Of a stretch of DNA of 64,000 nt, positions 33,677 through 44,805 are shown piece after piece. The stretch covers positions 139,886,308 to 139,950,307 of the forward strand of contig NC_135717.1 of NCBI RefSeq assembly GCF_964656455.1, read 5' to 3'. Origin of the DNA: Halichoerus grypus. Its lineage: Eukaryota; Chordata; Mammalia; Carnivora; Phocidae. The translations under genes and the position numbers were made by a program. Positions within the stretch are counted from its first letter, which is position 1; each line of letters starts with the position of its first letter. Below the pieces are notes generated by a model that worked only from the letters and a program-made list of their open reading frames with translations, did no database searches and had not been told where the DNA came from.

Positions 33677-35878
33677 ATGAGGTTTTTTTTTTTTTTTTTT
33701 TTTTTTGGAAAAACAAGTAAAACCAGGAAGCAGGAAAGAATGTTGAACATCTAAATTGATAAAATATTTTATATAAATGAATTGTAAAATAGTGATAATT
33801 TTGTACTTAAGAATATAGCTTAAGTTTTCTACTACAATTGCAAAACTAATTTTGTTCTTTTGCATTATAAAATGTAAAATAACTTTAAATGCATGACCAT
33901 TTATAATTAAACAGGAATGTTTCAAAGGGAAAACAAAAAATTAGAAATGCAATCTGTAGCTCCCAGAGCAGCAGAGGAAAAGCAGGATGGAGAGAGGTGA
34001 TAAAATTTTATGAAGCCACCAGAAGGCAGAAAAGGTAAATATATAATTAATCATAATATAAGTGAGCATTAAACTCATGTATTAGAAGATTGGTAGAAAT
34101 GATTAGATTAAAAATTCAACTGTGTTTTACTTTCATTCATAGAAAATTTAAGAGAATTTATATAAACCATTAAAATTATAGGAAAATTCAGCAAAATCTT
34201 TTAGGTAAAAAAAACTTACATCTAGATATAAAATTTAATATTTTTTCCATATACGAATATGGATCAAACTAGAAAATATAATTGAAAGAATACTATTCAC
34301 ACAATCTTAAATTGCATTGAAATAAATCTAGCAATATAAACAAGATTGTATAGAAGTTTTGAAACATTGAGAAGCATAAAAAGAACACCCTGATAAGTAG
34401 AAATTATAAAATTTTATGGACAGAAAGACTCAATACCTTGAATATATCAAATTGTCCTCAATTAATCTATAAATTCAATGCAACTCCAATCAAAATTCCA
34501 GTAAAGATTTTGAAGGAACAGAACAACCTGACCCAAAAAAAGCATAGATATGTACAAAAGAGCAAAAATAGCTGTTAATTTAGAAAAATAAAATATCATG
34601 ATTTTTTTTCTGCAAAATATCAAAATATGCCATTAGAATGTCAGAGTAATTAAGACAATTTGGTATAGGCAAATAGAGTGGATGAACAGAATAGTTAGCC
34701 CAGAAACAGACCCTCGTTATATGGAAAGTTGACAGAATGGATCACTGAAAAAATACTGCCAAGGTAATTAGTCATCTAAATGAAAAAAACATTAAAGTAG
34801 ATTTTAATCTTATAGCATATGCATGTATGTGCACACACACACAACACAACTTCTGATTGGATTTAAAACTTTGAGAAAAACTTGAAAGTTTTAGAAAAAA
34901 AAAGAATATGTTTGATTTCAAGATAATGTTTTTTTTTTCTTTTAGAAAATGCCCTGGTGATACACATCATTTTTAAAGTTGAATATTTTACTTAATTAAA
35001 ATGAAAGACTTTTGTATCACAAAAAACACCATGAATGAAAAGAGAGGCCATATATGGGGAGAAGATATTTGAAATACACAAAACCAATAAAAGAACAGTA
35101 TCAAGAATGAATATAAACATTCTCAAATTATAAACCATGCATGCACCCAAAATAATAACATTGGGAAATAGACAACAATAAAATAAACTGACAATCCATA
35201 GAGTAAAAACCAATTGACCAACAAATGTGTAAAACGAAGCTAAACAAAAAAGTAAAACCATTTCACTCATCAAACTGGCAATATTCGAAATGCTATGAAA
35301 AATAAGTACTGGTAAGGAAATATTTGTGAGAAATGCCCTCACTGTCAATGCATGGGTCTATTGGTAAAACAATTTCAAAGGGCAAATTGATGCATCGGTA
35401 AATTAAAGAAACACATATCTTCCTACCCAGCAAATCCATTTATAGGTTTATTCCCCTGAGAAATTCTTGAATGTATGCACATATAAAGACATATAGCAAA
35501 ACTGATCCCAGCATTGTTTATAATAATAAAAACTGGAAACATCTAAAATATCCATTACTGGAAGATTGGATAAGTCAATTTTAGTATGTTTATATATAGG
35601 GACATCAAACAGTATTTAATGTGAATGAATTAGAGTTAAATATGTCAACACGAATACATTTCAAAAACATAAGATTGAACAAAAGAAACAAATTACAAAG
35701 TGGTAAGTATAATGTAATATTTATATAAAGACTGAGATTATGCCAACCAAATTTATGCCTTGCTTATGGATTAATTCATATGTAAAATAGTATAAAATAC
35801 TGGAGAAGTTTCTAAAATTCAGTTTGAAAGGAAAAACACCATTCAAGAAGGATTATACAAAGAGCTTTAAGAATATTT

Positions 35879-36342
35879 GTCATTATTATGGGTTGTACTT
35901 TGTTCCCCCCAAATTCATACGTTGAAGTCCTAACCTCCAGTATGTCAGAATGTGACCTTTTAAGGAAATAGTAGAAACAGGGTCACTGAAAATGTAATTA
36001 GTTAAGATGAGTTCATACCGATGGTCTGAAGATTAGAGGTGGCCCTCTAATCCATTATATCTAGTGTCCTTATATTGGGAAAATTTAGACAGAGAGAGAC
36101 ACACACACAGGGAGAATAACCTTGTGAAGATGGGCTGCCATTCCCCAAGGGACTACCAGAGCTAGAAGAGAGACCTGGAACAGATCCTTCCCCAGTGCCT
36201 TCACAGGGAGCATGGCCCTTCCAACACCCTGATTTCAGACTTCTGGCCTCTGGAACCTTGAGGTAACAAATTTCTATTGTTGAAGTGACTCAGTTTGTGG
36301 TAGGTACCTTGTTAGGCAGCCCTAGCAAACTAATATAGTCAT
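35879..36342 (+). mobile_element. MLT1A0-like solo LTR (ERVL-MaLR), 5-bp TSD
   Basis: Body is about 35884-36337. It matches MLT1A0 as I remember it: 'cccccaaattcatacgttgaagtcctaacctccagtat', 'ctaatccattatatctagtgtccttatattgg', 'acttctggcctctggaacc', 'ggcagccctagcaaactaat'. The 5-bp TSD GTCAT lies at 35879-35883 and 36338-36342. The terminal dinucleotides are eroded. No internal region is present. Confidence 0.85.
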
Positions 36343-36506
36343 TTTTTGTTTCTTGAAATTTATCTATAGCAAGTACTACAAACATTTAAAAATTGATAAA
36401 ACTGAGTGATAATTATTATGTAGGCATGCCATATTATTCTCTATGTTCTTTGAACTTGAAATAAATTTCTTTTTAAGAAATAAAAGTAGATTGCAATCCT
36501 CAAAAA

Positions 36507-36643
36507 CATAATTAATAAAAATAGAAAAGGTATTTCACTAAGGAAGCTAGAATGTATTAAGAAATCGGTTTCATGCATAATTAATAAATTAGAAAAGGTA
36601 TTTTGCTAAGGAAGCTATAATGTATTAAGAAATTGGTTTCATG
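36507..36643 (+). repeat. 68/69-bp tandem duplication
   Basis: Units are 36507-36575 and 36576-36643. Both read CATAATTAATAAA… to …GGTTTCATG with about six differences including one indel. There is no TSD or A tail. Confidence 0.94.
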
Positions 36644-37082
36644 CACAGCAAGGGGAAAGTCCTAAACAGTAATAAATACTGAATTAGTACACTGAAAATC
36701 AGTACAATTAAGAAAGTTATTCTTTAAGCTTAAAAAGCAAAACTCTGAAAAATCCAATTAATAAAAAGCTTTATAAGCAGAAAATATGTAAAGAAGACAT
36801 TGATTCTGTCAAGATATACAGAGATGATTTTTAAAAGATGATGATACAGTTATCAAAGTTATATACTAATATATTTAAATATCTTCAGAAAGAGAATCTT
36901 TTAAAAATTATGAATCACTACATTTTCTCATCCAAGAGAAAAAATCCTAAAGTCCTACTGTACACATGTGGAAAGTACATATCATATAATTTATAAAGGA
37001 GGAAGTATACAATTTAAAAAATGATCAAAGTTATACATCACATATGTACAAATTAAAATCATGTACCATTCCACTTAAAAGA
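36644..37082. other. Unassigned AT-rich stretch
   Basis: Possibly eroded LINE, judging by A-richness, but nothing is specific. No gene is seen. Confidence 0.3.
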
Positions 37083-37320
37083 AATCCCAGTATCCAGGCA
37101 TGGAAAGTTTAGGTGCTAACAATTGCAAGGAAGTAAGAGATGATAGAGGCTTTTGACATTTCAAAAGTAGAAACATCACTCTGAACAAGTCCTCAGCACA
37201 TTATTTTGTATATGCCCCTTTACCTATCTCTCAGACTAGACTGAGAGCATCTCGAAAGCAAAGATTTTGTGTTTTTTGCTTTGATATTCCTCAGCACTTA
37301 AAAAAAGGAAAAAAATATGG
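37083..37320 (+). repeat. Local diverged duplicate, copy 1
   Basis: It shares an ordered set of blocks with 38698-38945: 'ccaggcatggaaagtttaggt', 'ttttgacatttcaaaagtagaaacatcac', 'agactagactgagagc'. The last third resembles the L2 3' end. Confidence 0.6.
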
Positions 37321-37379
37321 AAATGCAAAATGATGGCAAGGTTATAGGTAAAAATTAAGTCTATTACATGGTCAGGAAG

Positions 37380-37895
37380 AATGGATTGGAAGAGAAATAA
37401 TTTTGCAATCTTTATGAAAATTCTTCAAAACACTCTCTTTTCTGCACTAAATTCATTTCTTGAAAACCAGTCCAAAGAAATAATCAGAAATTCAAACAAA
37501 GGATTTTATCAAATATGGTCAGATATTAATAGTAAAAAGCTAGAAACCACCTAACTGCCCAACAACTGAAAACTTACTGTGTAAATTATTATACAGCATG
37601 TTATGCAATCCTTTACATAAACTTGATCACGAGCTTTTAATGAGGTGGAAAAATCACTTACAATACATCATGACTCAGTTTTCCCAAGTATACAAAGAGA
37701 ATAATAACTACTAAACAACCATCAGAGATGGAGAACACATACCAAAATATGAAGAGTATGTATCTTAAAGTGGTGGACTAATGCTTCATTTTTATTCTCT
37801 TGTTGATACTGGTATGCATTTTCCAAGTTTGTTTTTTTTTTTTAATCATGCATTATGTTACAGTCATGAAACACACACTTAAGAAGATAGTTGTT
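37380..37895 (+). repeat. Old L1 3' UTR fragment
   Basis: 'ccagtccaaagaaataatcagaaattcaaacaaagg', 'agctagaaaccacctaactgcccaacaa', 'tatacagcatgttatgcaatcc' and 'gcattttccaagtttg' follow an L1M-type 3' UTR in sense. Confidence 0.65.
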
Positions 37896-37924
37896 TTTTT
37901 TTTTTTTACTCTTAACCTTTGTCT

Positions 37925-38068
37925 TGTTGTAAAATGGTTTGATTCAACAAGTATTATTAGAAAACTTACATTGCACTAGGCAAAAAAATTGTTAGGAAAA
38001 TCAATATAACAGGAACCCATCAGACATGTTTGCAACCTCGTTAACATAAAGGCAAAAAGGCATAAAAA
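37925..38068 (-). repeat. L2-like 3' end fragment
   Basis: 'caacaagtattattagaaaacttacattgcactaggca' resembles the inverse of the L2 3' terminus. Confidence 0.4.
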
Positions 38069-38074
38069 GTAATT

Positions 38075-38680
38075 TTAAGGGTTTATCATCTCTTGCCTGG
38101 TTTATTATAACAGATTCATACTACATCTCTTCCCTTCTGCTATACCACTCTTCAGTTTATTTTTTGCACTATGGCCAGAATGCTCTGTCAAAAGCATAGA
38201 TTTCATCATGCCTTTTGCTTCCTAAACTTATTTGGTTCTTTGCCGGAAGCACTGGTTCTCAACCATGACTGTGCATTAGAATCACCCTGGTGAGCTTTAA
38301 AAAATGTCTGGTGACAGACTTTCTTCCCCACTGTGACCCTCAGAGTTTCTGATTTAATTATTCTTGAGTGGGGCCAATGCATCAACATTTTCTAAAGTTC
38401 CCTAAAATTAAGTACCTTACGATGGCATATAATGATTGTGGCTACCTTTCTAGTCCCGTTTCCTACCAGTTCCTTTAAGTAGACTCTGGATTTTAGTCTG
38501 AATGTGACATACCATTTCACAACTCTGTGTTTACCTATGATTCTCCTTCTCCCTGGAATGAACTTTCTTCCCTTATAAAGTGGAATTCTCCTAGTCACCT
38601 TTGTCACTCTTTAAAATTCTGTTTAAACAGTGCCTTGCTAAGTAAACCTCTGATACCCTAAGGCCGAGTTAGATGCCCCT
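38075..38680 (+). repeat. L2 LINE fragment split by a MER5-type element
   Basis: The left part is 'ttttttgcactatggccagaatgctctgtcaaaagcata'. The right part includes 'tctccttctccctggaatgaactttcttccc' and 'ctagtcacctttgtcactctttaaaattctgtttaaacagtg'. Both fit L2 in order and are separated by a hAT-type insert at 38250-38402. Confidence 0.65.
38250..38402 (+). repeat. MER5-type hAT-Charlie element nested in L2
   Basis: It starts 'cactggttctcaaccatgac', with 'gtgcattagaatcaccctgg' and 'cctcagagtttctgatttaatt', the standard block order of MER5A and close relatives. The far terminus is eroded. Confidence 0.75.
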
Positions 38681-38697
38681 ACCCACTTTGCGTCAAA

Positions 38698-38945
38698 GAA
38701 GCCCAAACACAGCCAGGCCTGGAGAGATTAGGTCCTGCAGCAGGGTGAACCATTAAAGAAATAGAATGTGACAGGGTTTTGACATTTTAAAAGTAGAACC
38801 ATCACGTGATAGAGACCTTGGTACACTATTTGGTAAATGTCCCTTTTGCCGTCTTCTCAAACTAGATTGAGAGCTCCTTACAGGCATGGATTTTATCATA
38901 CTCATCTTTGTATTTCTTAGCACTTAGTCCCATGTCAGGCAGTTT
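38698..38945 (+). repeat. Local diverged duplicate, copy 2
   Basis: Homologous to 37083-37320 (see there). Its end, 'tttgtatttcttagcacttagtccc', is L2-like. Confidence 0.6.
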
Positions 38946-39104
38946 GTAGATCCTCAAGCAATGTTTGTTTGTTTTTTTTTTTAAGTAAGTATATGAAAGA
39001 ATTAATCCAGTATATGATAAATGCCAAATATATGGTACAGAACAAAATATGGTAGGATTCAAAAGAGAGCAACTTTGCTGAACCAAGTTTTCACCACATC
39101 ACAG

Positions 39105-39295
39105 TACAAGGGGAAGCTTTGGGTCCACACAGACGAGTGCCCCTCACTAGCTGTGTCACCACAAACAAGTTACCTGATCTCTCTAAGCTTCCACTTCTCC
39201 TAGTGTGAAGACAACCATCTTGATTTCGCTGGGTTGTCTATAGCCCATAATGTGTCCGGCAGATGCAGGTGGTCAATGAATGTTGGTTCCTCCCC
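39105..39295 (+). repeat. MIR fragment
   Basis: 'cactagctgtgtcaccacaaacaagttacctgatctctctaagc' then 'gatgcaggtggtcaatgaatgttggttcc' is MIR core and tail in sense. Confidence 0.75.
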
Positions 39296-39329
39296 ACTCT
39301 TCTTCATTTTTTACACTATTAAAATTGAG

Positions 39330-39450
39330 GCTTTCTCAGCAAGTTATATGCTCCTTAGAAGCAGAGAGGATATTTTACTCATTGGTGCTATTTCATAGAT
39401 TAGAACAGTGCTGAGCACAAACCATGGGATCCATAGATCGTTTTTGAATT
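39330..39450 (+). repeat. L2 3' end fragment
   Basis: 'atatgctccttagaagcagagaggatattttactcattg' then 'gaacagtgctgagcacaaacc' follows the L2 terminus. Confidence 0.55.
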
Positions 39451-39855
39451 AAAGGAGAAATTACATAAAGTTGAAGTATGGGTCGCATTGGAAAAATGAA
39501 AATGTAGCAAGATGGCGAGAGGAATACTGGAAATGAAAGAGGTGAAGCATGAACAAGGGGAAAGTAAAGTTATTAAGGCAGGGACTCTAGAAGAGAAGTT
39601 AACTCAGTGAAGTAGATGACTTAGGTAAGGAATTTAACCAAAGAGTGACCAGAAAGTCAGGTTAAGATTTGAGATTTTATCCTTTATGTAATGGGGAACA
39701 ATAGAAGCATTGGAGAAGAGCATGACATGTTCTTCAGCTCAAGACTCAGAGTTGTTCCCCAGATTTGGACAGGGTGAAATAGCAGTTGTTTAAAAATAGA
39801 AGTTGGTTTTATACATTTCATGCATTTAAAGAGAATTATTATTATTGCTAATCAT

Positions 39856-40522
39856 AGATGTGATATAGTCTTTTTTTTTGTGTGTGTGTTTTTTTTGTTT
39901 GTTTGTTTGTTTGTTTGTTTGTTTTTAATTTTTTTATTGTTATGTTAATCCCCATACATTACATCATTAGTTTTAGATATAGTGTTCCATGATTCATTGT
40001 TTGTGCATAACACCCAGTGCTCCATGCAGAACGTGCCCTCCTCAATACCCATCACCAGGCTAACCCATCTTCCCAACCCCCTCCCCTCTAGAACCCCCAG
40101 TTTGTTTTTCAGAGTCCATCGTCTCTCATGGTTCTTCTCCCCCTCCGATTTCCCCCCCTTCATTCTTCCCCTCCTGCTACATTCTTCTTCTTTTTTTCTT
40201 TCTTAACATATATTGCATTATTTGTTTCAGAGGTAAAGGAATAAGATCTTGCCATTTGCAACGACGTGGATGGAACTGGAGGGTATTATGCTGAGCGAAA
40301 TAAGTCAAACAGAGAAAGACATGTATCATATGACCTCACTGATATGAGGAATTCTTAATCTCAGGAAACAAACTGAGGGTTGCTGGAGTGGGGGGTGGGG
40401 TGGGAGGGATGGGGTGACTGGGTGATGGACACTGGGGAGGGTATGTGTTCTGGTAAGCGCTGTGAATTGTGCAGGACTGTTGAATCTCAGATCTGTACCT
40501 CTGAAAGATGTGATATAGTCTT
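39856..40522 (-). mobile_element. Twin-primed carnivore L1 with 5' inversion and 17-bp TSD
   Basis: The exact TSD AGATGTGATATAGTCTT lies at 39856-39872 and 40506-40522. From 39873 to about 40234 the L1 3' UTR reads on the minus strand, starting with poly-T and (GTTT)n. From about 40235 to 40505 the adjoining upstream part of the same L1 reads on the plus strand ('ataagatcttgccatttgcaac…cctctgaaa'). The two parts share about ten bases (ACCTCTGAAA) at their broken ends, so the L1 is contiguous apart from the inversion. This is the classic product of twin priming during target-primed reverse transcription. Confidence 0.95.
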
Positions 40523-41074
40523 GAAGTAGAGTAACATCAAAAGAAATAAACATGAAGCATGGTATATAATTATTACATGGCAGATCAATAGAATATGACA
40601 GGGAAAGACAGAAAGAGCATGCACAATAAGAAATGCAATGAAAATGAAAATGAAATGAAAAATAAGCTTGAGAACTGGGAATTCAGAGAGAAGATCTATT
40701 CAGCATTAGATAGGTGGGGGTGGTATAACCAAATACAAAAGCCTGGTAGGCATTTGGAGAGGTGGGACTGGATGGACTCCTAATTACACAATTGTTGCAG
40801 ACATGATCAGTTACAAGATTAGAGTAGATGAAAACAAGCTGGCTCAAAGTACAAAACAACAACAAAAAGAAGGCCGAAGGTGCCTCCTTCAGAACAAATG
40901 ACTAGGTGTTATGAGCCAAAGAAAAAACACACAGTCTTGTATCTGAAACAGCCTTCTTTGTTTCACATGACTTTAATGTTTTGCTTTGTTTTGTTAACAA
41001 GGAACAATGATTCAGGGAAAAGTTGAGTCCTCTTTGGATCCATTTAAGGCTATCACTTTATTTTATTTTTTTCT
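40523..41074. other. Unassigned stretch
   Basis: No gene or repeat is recognised. Short frames on both strands match nothing known. Confidence 0.35.
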
Positions 41075-42290
41075 TCAGTTAAAAATAATTTTGAGACATA
41101 ATTCATACAGTTCACTCACGTGTATAACATAAGGACTTAATATTTGTATATATTGCAAACTAATTTCCACGGTAAGTCTAGTTAACATCCAATACCATAT
41201 ATAGCAAATGAGCCTCTTTCATGTAATGTCTGGGCACCTTTCAGATGGTTGCTTCTACCTTGAGCCCTGGGACGATTGAGTGTGTGCAAATGAGTCTGTG
41301 CACTAGCTTTAAGAGGTGTGTCTCAGTTCCCCATGAATAGAGAAAGGCTGGGACTTTAGGTAGGGAAAGAATAGGGGTCCCAGGTAGGCTCTGAGGATAT
41401 TTCAGGTATGCAGATGCTGAGACAGAAGAAAGAGATCAGGAAAACTTAGACCACCCTACCCCAATTACTAGGGTCAAAACGTTTTTCTAATAATTACATT
41501 GTAACCACAGAAAATAAAAATAACCACAAAAACAGGCCTCAAAGGAAAAGTTCACTATAAAGATTAATGAGACCTAGCAATACATATCTATAGATGGTAA
41601 ATGTCACAGAAACAAAAACTCTCCCACAGTGTATAAGCGTCACCCTAGTTCCAGGCCACTGACCCAACCGCCAGCAAATTTCCTGGTAAAGTCCTAATAA
41701 AAGGCCAGAAATGTAAAGCCCTCAGTGGCAACCGAGTCGGGACCCCTCTCACTCCTGAGAGCTTTTTCTGTATCCTTGCCTCATAAAACTCTATCTCTTT
41801 GCTCACTCTCCTTTGTCTGAGAGATTCATTCTTCAACTCCAGGAGACAAGAACCTTGCTCTCCACAGCTCCCTGGGTCTCACGAACATAAGACCCGCTGG
41901 TTTTCAAGCTAGATGTTGTGGGGGCTCCTCCCTCAGGTGTGGGTTTTAGAAGTCAAAGTGCTTGCTGTGGGGTATGAACAATTAGCTCTACAGAGAGAAG
42001 CTCCAGGTTTTAAGTTCCTTCCTGATTCGGGTCACTGTGCTGGGCTGGTGGTGGTGTGAGGTGGGGGTTAATTGATAGCAAGATTGTGCCTCAGCCGTTC
42101 CTACCCACCTTGATGTGGTTTTATTTTCAGTTCCCCAATATGAAGGAGTTGCTCCACTAGTTTTCAGGGGTTTTTTTTGGTTTGTGTTCAGAGGAAATTG
42201 TTAGCTATGTAGCTATAGATTTAGCATGTGTCTGTGGGAGATGAATTCAGTACCCTCATACATTGTCATCTTGAACTGGAACCTAAGGCA
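41075..42290 (-). mobile_element. L1 pieces (3' UTR-like and 5' UTR-like), minus strand, split by an LTR
   Basis: 41075-41215 resembles the inverse of an L1 3' UTR ('gagacataattcatacagttc…gtctagttaacatcc'). From about 41220 to 42290 the text resembles the inverse of an L1 5' UTR. It runs from 'accttgagccctgggacga', across the inserted LTR, to 'gacccgctggttttcaagctagatgttg' and finally 'tgtctgtgggagatgaattcagtacc…gtcatcttgaac'. Direct adjacency of 3' and 5' parts means either internal deletion of one L1 or two separate copies. Confidence 0.55.
41388..41870 (+). mobile_element. ERV1-like solo LTR with 4-bp TSD, nested in L1
   Basis: Body is 41392-41866 (475 bases), opening TG and closing CA. 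The 4-bp TSD GCTC lies at 41388-41391 and 41867-41870. Removing the LTR and one TSD restores a continuous L1-like text. A TATA-like TAATAAAAGG lies at about 41695, and a poly-A signal-like CATAAAACTC about 85 bases later is followed by a CT-rich U5. That spacing is typical of gammaretrovirus-like LTRs. No internal viral genes, primer-binding site or second LTR are present, so it is a solo LTR left by recombination. The minus-strand frame at 41645-41836 is not a gene. The subfamily is not identified. Confidence 0.7.
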
Positions 42291-43538
42291 GGGATTTCAG
42301 AAGATAATTTGACAAATGATTTCCTATCATGTATGTTTGCTGCTTGAGTATGAGACTCTGCTATAATTATCCCTGTTCTACTTCCTAAAACCACATACTG
42401 ATTTTGTGTATTCATATGGGTAGAAGTTAAGAATGATGTTTCTTAGATTTATCTCTGGCAAAATGCTTACAGTTACAGGTAAGTTTTACCAAATAACTTA
42501 TAGATATGTGGTAAATTTCATTTTGTATAAATGAAATTAAATGGCAGCAGTGTTTTAATCTGAAATACTTCTGATTATTCAAAACATCATTTTCAGCATT
42601 CTTCCATCTGTGCCTTTGATCTAGATGAACTGATGAGCAGTCTATCCTTTACAAATTAATCTCCAATTAAAAGCTGCTCCTGGAAGTATGGATGTTGATA
42701 ATTTTAATCAGGAACCATAAAATAGCAGATTTCCTTTAGTACTTGGATATGGTAGAATTTCATAGACTCCCAAACTTAGGGCTTTTTAAGATAAAACTCA
42801 AAGCCACCAAAAATAACTAGATATATTACATTTATGGTAACTTAAACAGAAATCACTTCTGTGTACGTTTTCATGCCAACCCTGAAAATGAAATGCCTAG
42901 ATCTTTCCTAGAGGAATAGTCGCTCTAGTCTATTGCCTTTCTTTTTTTCCGAAGATTGTGTTCTTTTAAAAATGAAACACATTTTAAACCAATATTACAC
43001 ATTGTTTTTTAAACTAACAAAAAAGGGCAATGGAAAATTTCAAGCCTATGAACATAGACTACACAACTCAGAATGTATCCCAGAATTTCTTTAAATAATA
43101 AAAAATGAAAAGATAAAGGTAGCAAGATTTTTTCTGAATTGTGAAGTGTGTGCAGTTGCATGAAAAATTGTCTGAGACGGAAGGCTACTTTTGACAAACA
43201 CAAAGACTCCTGCTTAAATGCCTAAAGACTCTGCCCGTCTCCCCACACTAGTGCAGTTAGATGACCAATGTTAAACAAAGCTCTTACTCTGTGACTTCCT
43301 GTTAATATGCTTCATAAACACATTTTTCCCCTTAAAACAAAAGGCAAGGAAAAACCTAGAAGACTCTTTTGCAATTCATATATGATAATGCTGTCAGTCC
43401 TAATCCCAGATCCTTGAGGGTGTTTGTCCTTCAACTTTCAATGGTTAATCACAGGACTTTGCTTAACGCACATGTAAATCAATGGTGAATCAGTTAACTA
43501 GATAATTGCTTAAATTTTGAGAATTAAAGCAAAATAAT
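42291..43538. other. Unassigned stretch, part looks like conserved noncoding DNA
   Basis: I see no repeat. 42560-42760 holds homeodomain-like ATTAAT/CAATTAAA sites and CTTTGAT. A perfect splice-donor-like CAG|GTAAGT at 42479 has no convincing partner acceptor. Confidence 0.3.
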
Positions 43539-43759
43539 CCTAACTAATGATTTTATTTTTAAAAGATTTTGCTTATTTATTTGAGAGAGAGAGAGAGCAC
43601 AAGCAGGGGGAGCAGCAAGGGAGAGGGAGAAGCAGGCTCCCCCCGTGAGCAGGGAGCCTGATACTAGGCTTGATCTCAGAACCCCGGGATCGTGACCTGA
43701 GCTACAGGCAAGATGCTTAACCAACTGAGCCACCCAGGCGCCCCTAACTAATGCTTTTA
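43539..43759 (-). mobile_element. Carnivore SINE, minus strand, 17-bp TSD
   Basis: Body is 43556-43742. The TSD CCTAACTAATGATTTTA / CCTAACTAATGCTTTTA (one mismatch) lies at 43539-43555 and 43743-43759. Confidence 0.96.
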
Positions 43760-43826
43760 ATTAAACCTCTAACCATCTATTTATTTTGATTATTAAGTGA
43801 ACAGATAATTGTCTGGTGGTGGAAAC

Positions 43827-44805
43827 TTTTTAAATTGAGGGGTCATTGACATGTAACATTAGTTTAAGGAGTACAACATAATTCAATATTGTATAGATTG
43901 TGAAATCACAATACATTCATCACCTATACATAGTTGTAATTTTTTTCTTGTGATAAGAACTTTTAAGACATACTCTCCTAACCTTCAAATATGCAATACA
44001 TTATTAACTGTAGTTGCCATGCTGTATATTATATCCCCATGACTTATTTTATAACTGGAGGTTTGTACCTTTTGATCCTCTTCACCCATTTTGCTCACCC
44101 CTCCGCCTCCTGCCTCTTGCATCATGACCAATCTGCTTTTTAAAGAGTCTACATACAAGTGAGATCATGTCTTTCTCAGACTTATTTCACTTAGCATAAT
44201 GCCCTCAAAATCCCTCCATGTTGATACATATGGCAAGATCTTATTCTTTTTATGGATGAGTAATATTCCATTGTATGTATATACCAGAACCTATTTATCC
44301 ATCCATCCGTGGACACTTAGGCTGTTTCCATATCTTGGCTATGGTAAATGATGGTGCAGTGAACACAGGGGTGCATATATCTTTTTGAATTAGTATTTTT
44401 GTTTTAATTGGATCAATACTCAGGGTTGGAACTACTAGATCATGTGATAATTCTATTTTCAATTTTTTGAGGAACATCAATACTGTTTTCCATAATGGTT
44501 GTATCAAGTTACATTTCCAGCAATGGTGTACAAGGATTCTCTTTCCTTCACAACCTCGCTAATACTTGTTATGTATTGCTTTTTATAGTAGCCATTCTAA
44601 CAGGTATGAGGTGATATTTCATTGTGGTTTTGATTTACATTTCCCTCATTAGTGCTATTAAGCATCTTTCGGTGGGTCATCTGTGTGTCTTCTTTGGAAA
44701 AATGTTTATTCAGATCTTCTCATTGGTTAACTAGGAATGTTTGGATTTTTTTGCTATTGAGTTGTATGAGCTCTTTATATGTCAGAAGCTTCTTATAAGT
44801 ATTGT
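43827..44805 (-). mobile_element. L1 LINE 3' end, minus strand
   Basis: This is a long inverse L1 3' region: 'tagtttaaggagtacaacata', 'cattattaactgtagttgccatgctg', 'acatacaagtgagatcatg', 'cttagcataatgccctc', 'gtaatattccattgtatg', 'atccatccatccgtgga', 'gtgatatttcattgtggttttgatttacatttccc'. It is better preserved than the 0.6-1.4 kb copy. No intact frame survives. Confidence 0.88.

Larger units (their letters stand above)
32840..36480 (+). mobile_element. Decayed L1/HAL1-type LINE split by a SINE and an LTR
   Basis: It is A-rich on the plus strand with L1/HAL1 landmarks in order. An ORF1 C-terminal-like region comes first (about 33050-33420, 'ctagatgatcaacacatatctcatcagaa'-like). An ORF2 C-terminal-like region follows (34430-34760, 'aatctataaattcaatgcaactccaatcaaaattcc'). 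A 3' UTR comes last (35410-36480, 'taataataaaaactggaaacatctaaa', ending 'cttgaaataaa'). No frame is intact. A SINE (about 33480) and an MLT1A0-like LTR (35884) interrupt it, and the LINE 3' end resumes after the LTR. Confidence 0.7.

Noticed and set aside
34992..35348. 118-codon minus-strand hydrophobic frame
   Set aside because: Antisense of the second decayed LINE (32.8-36.5 kb).
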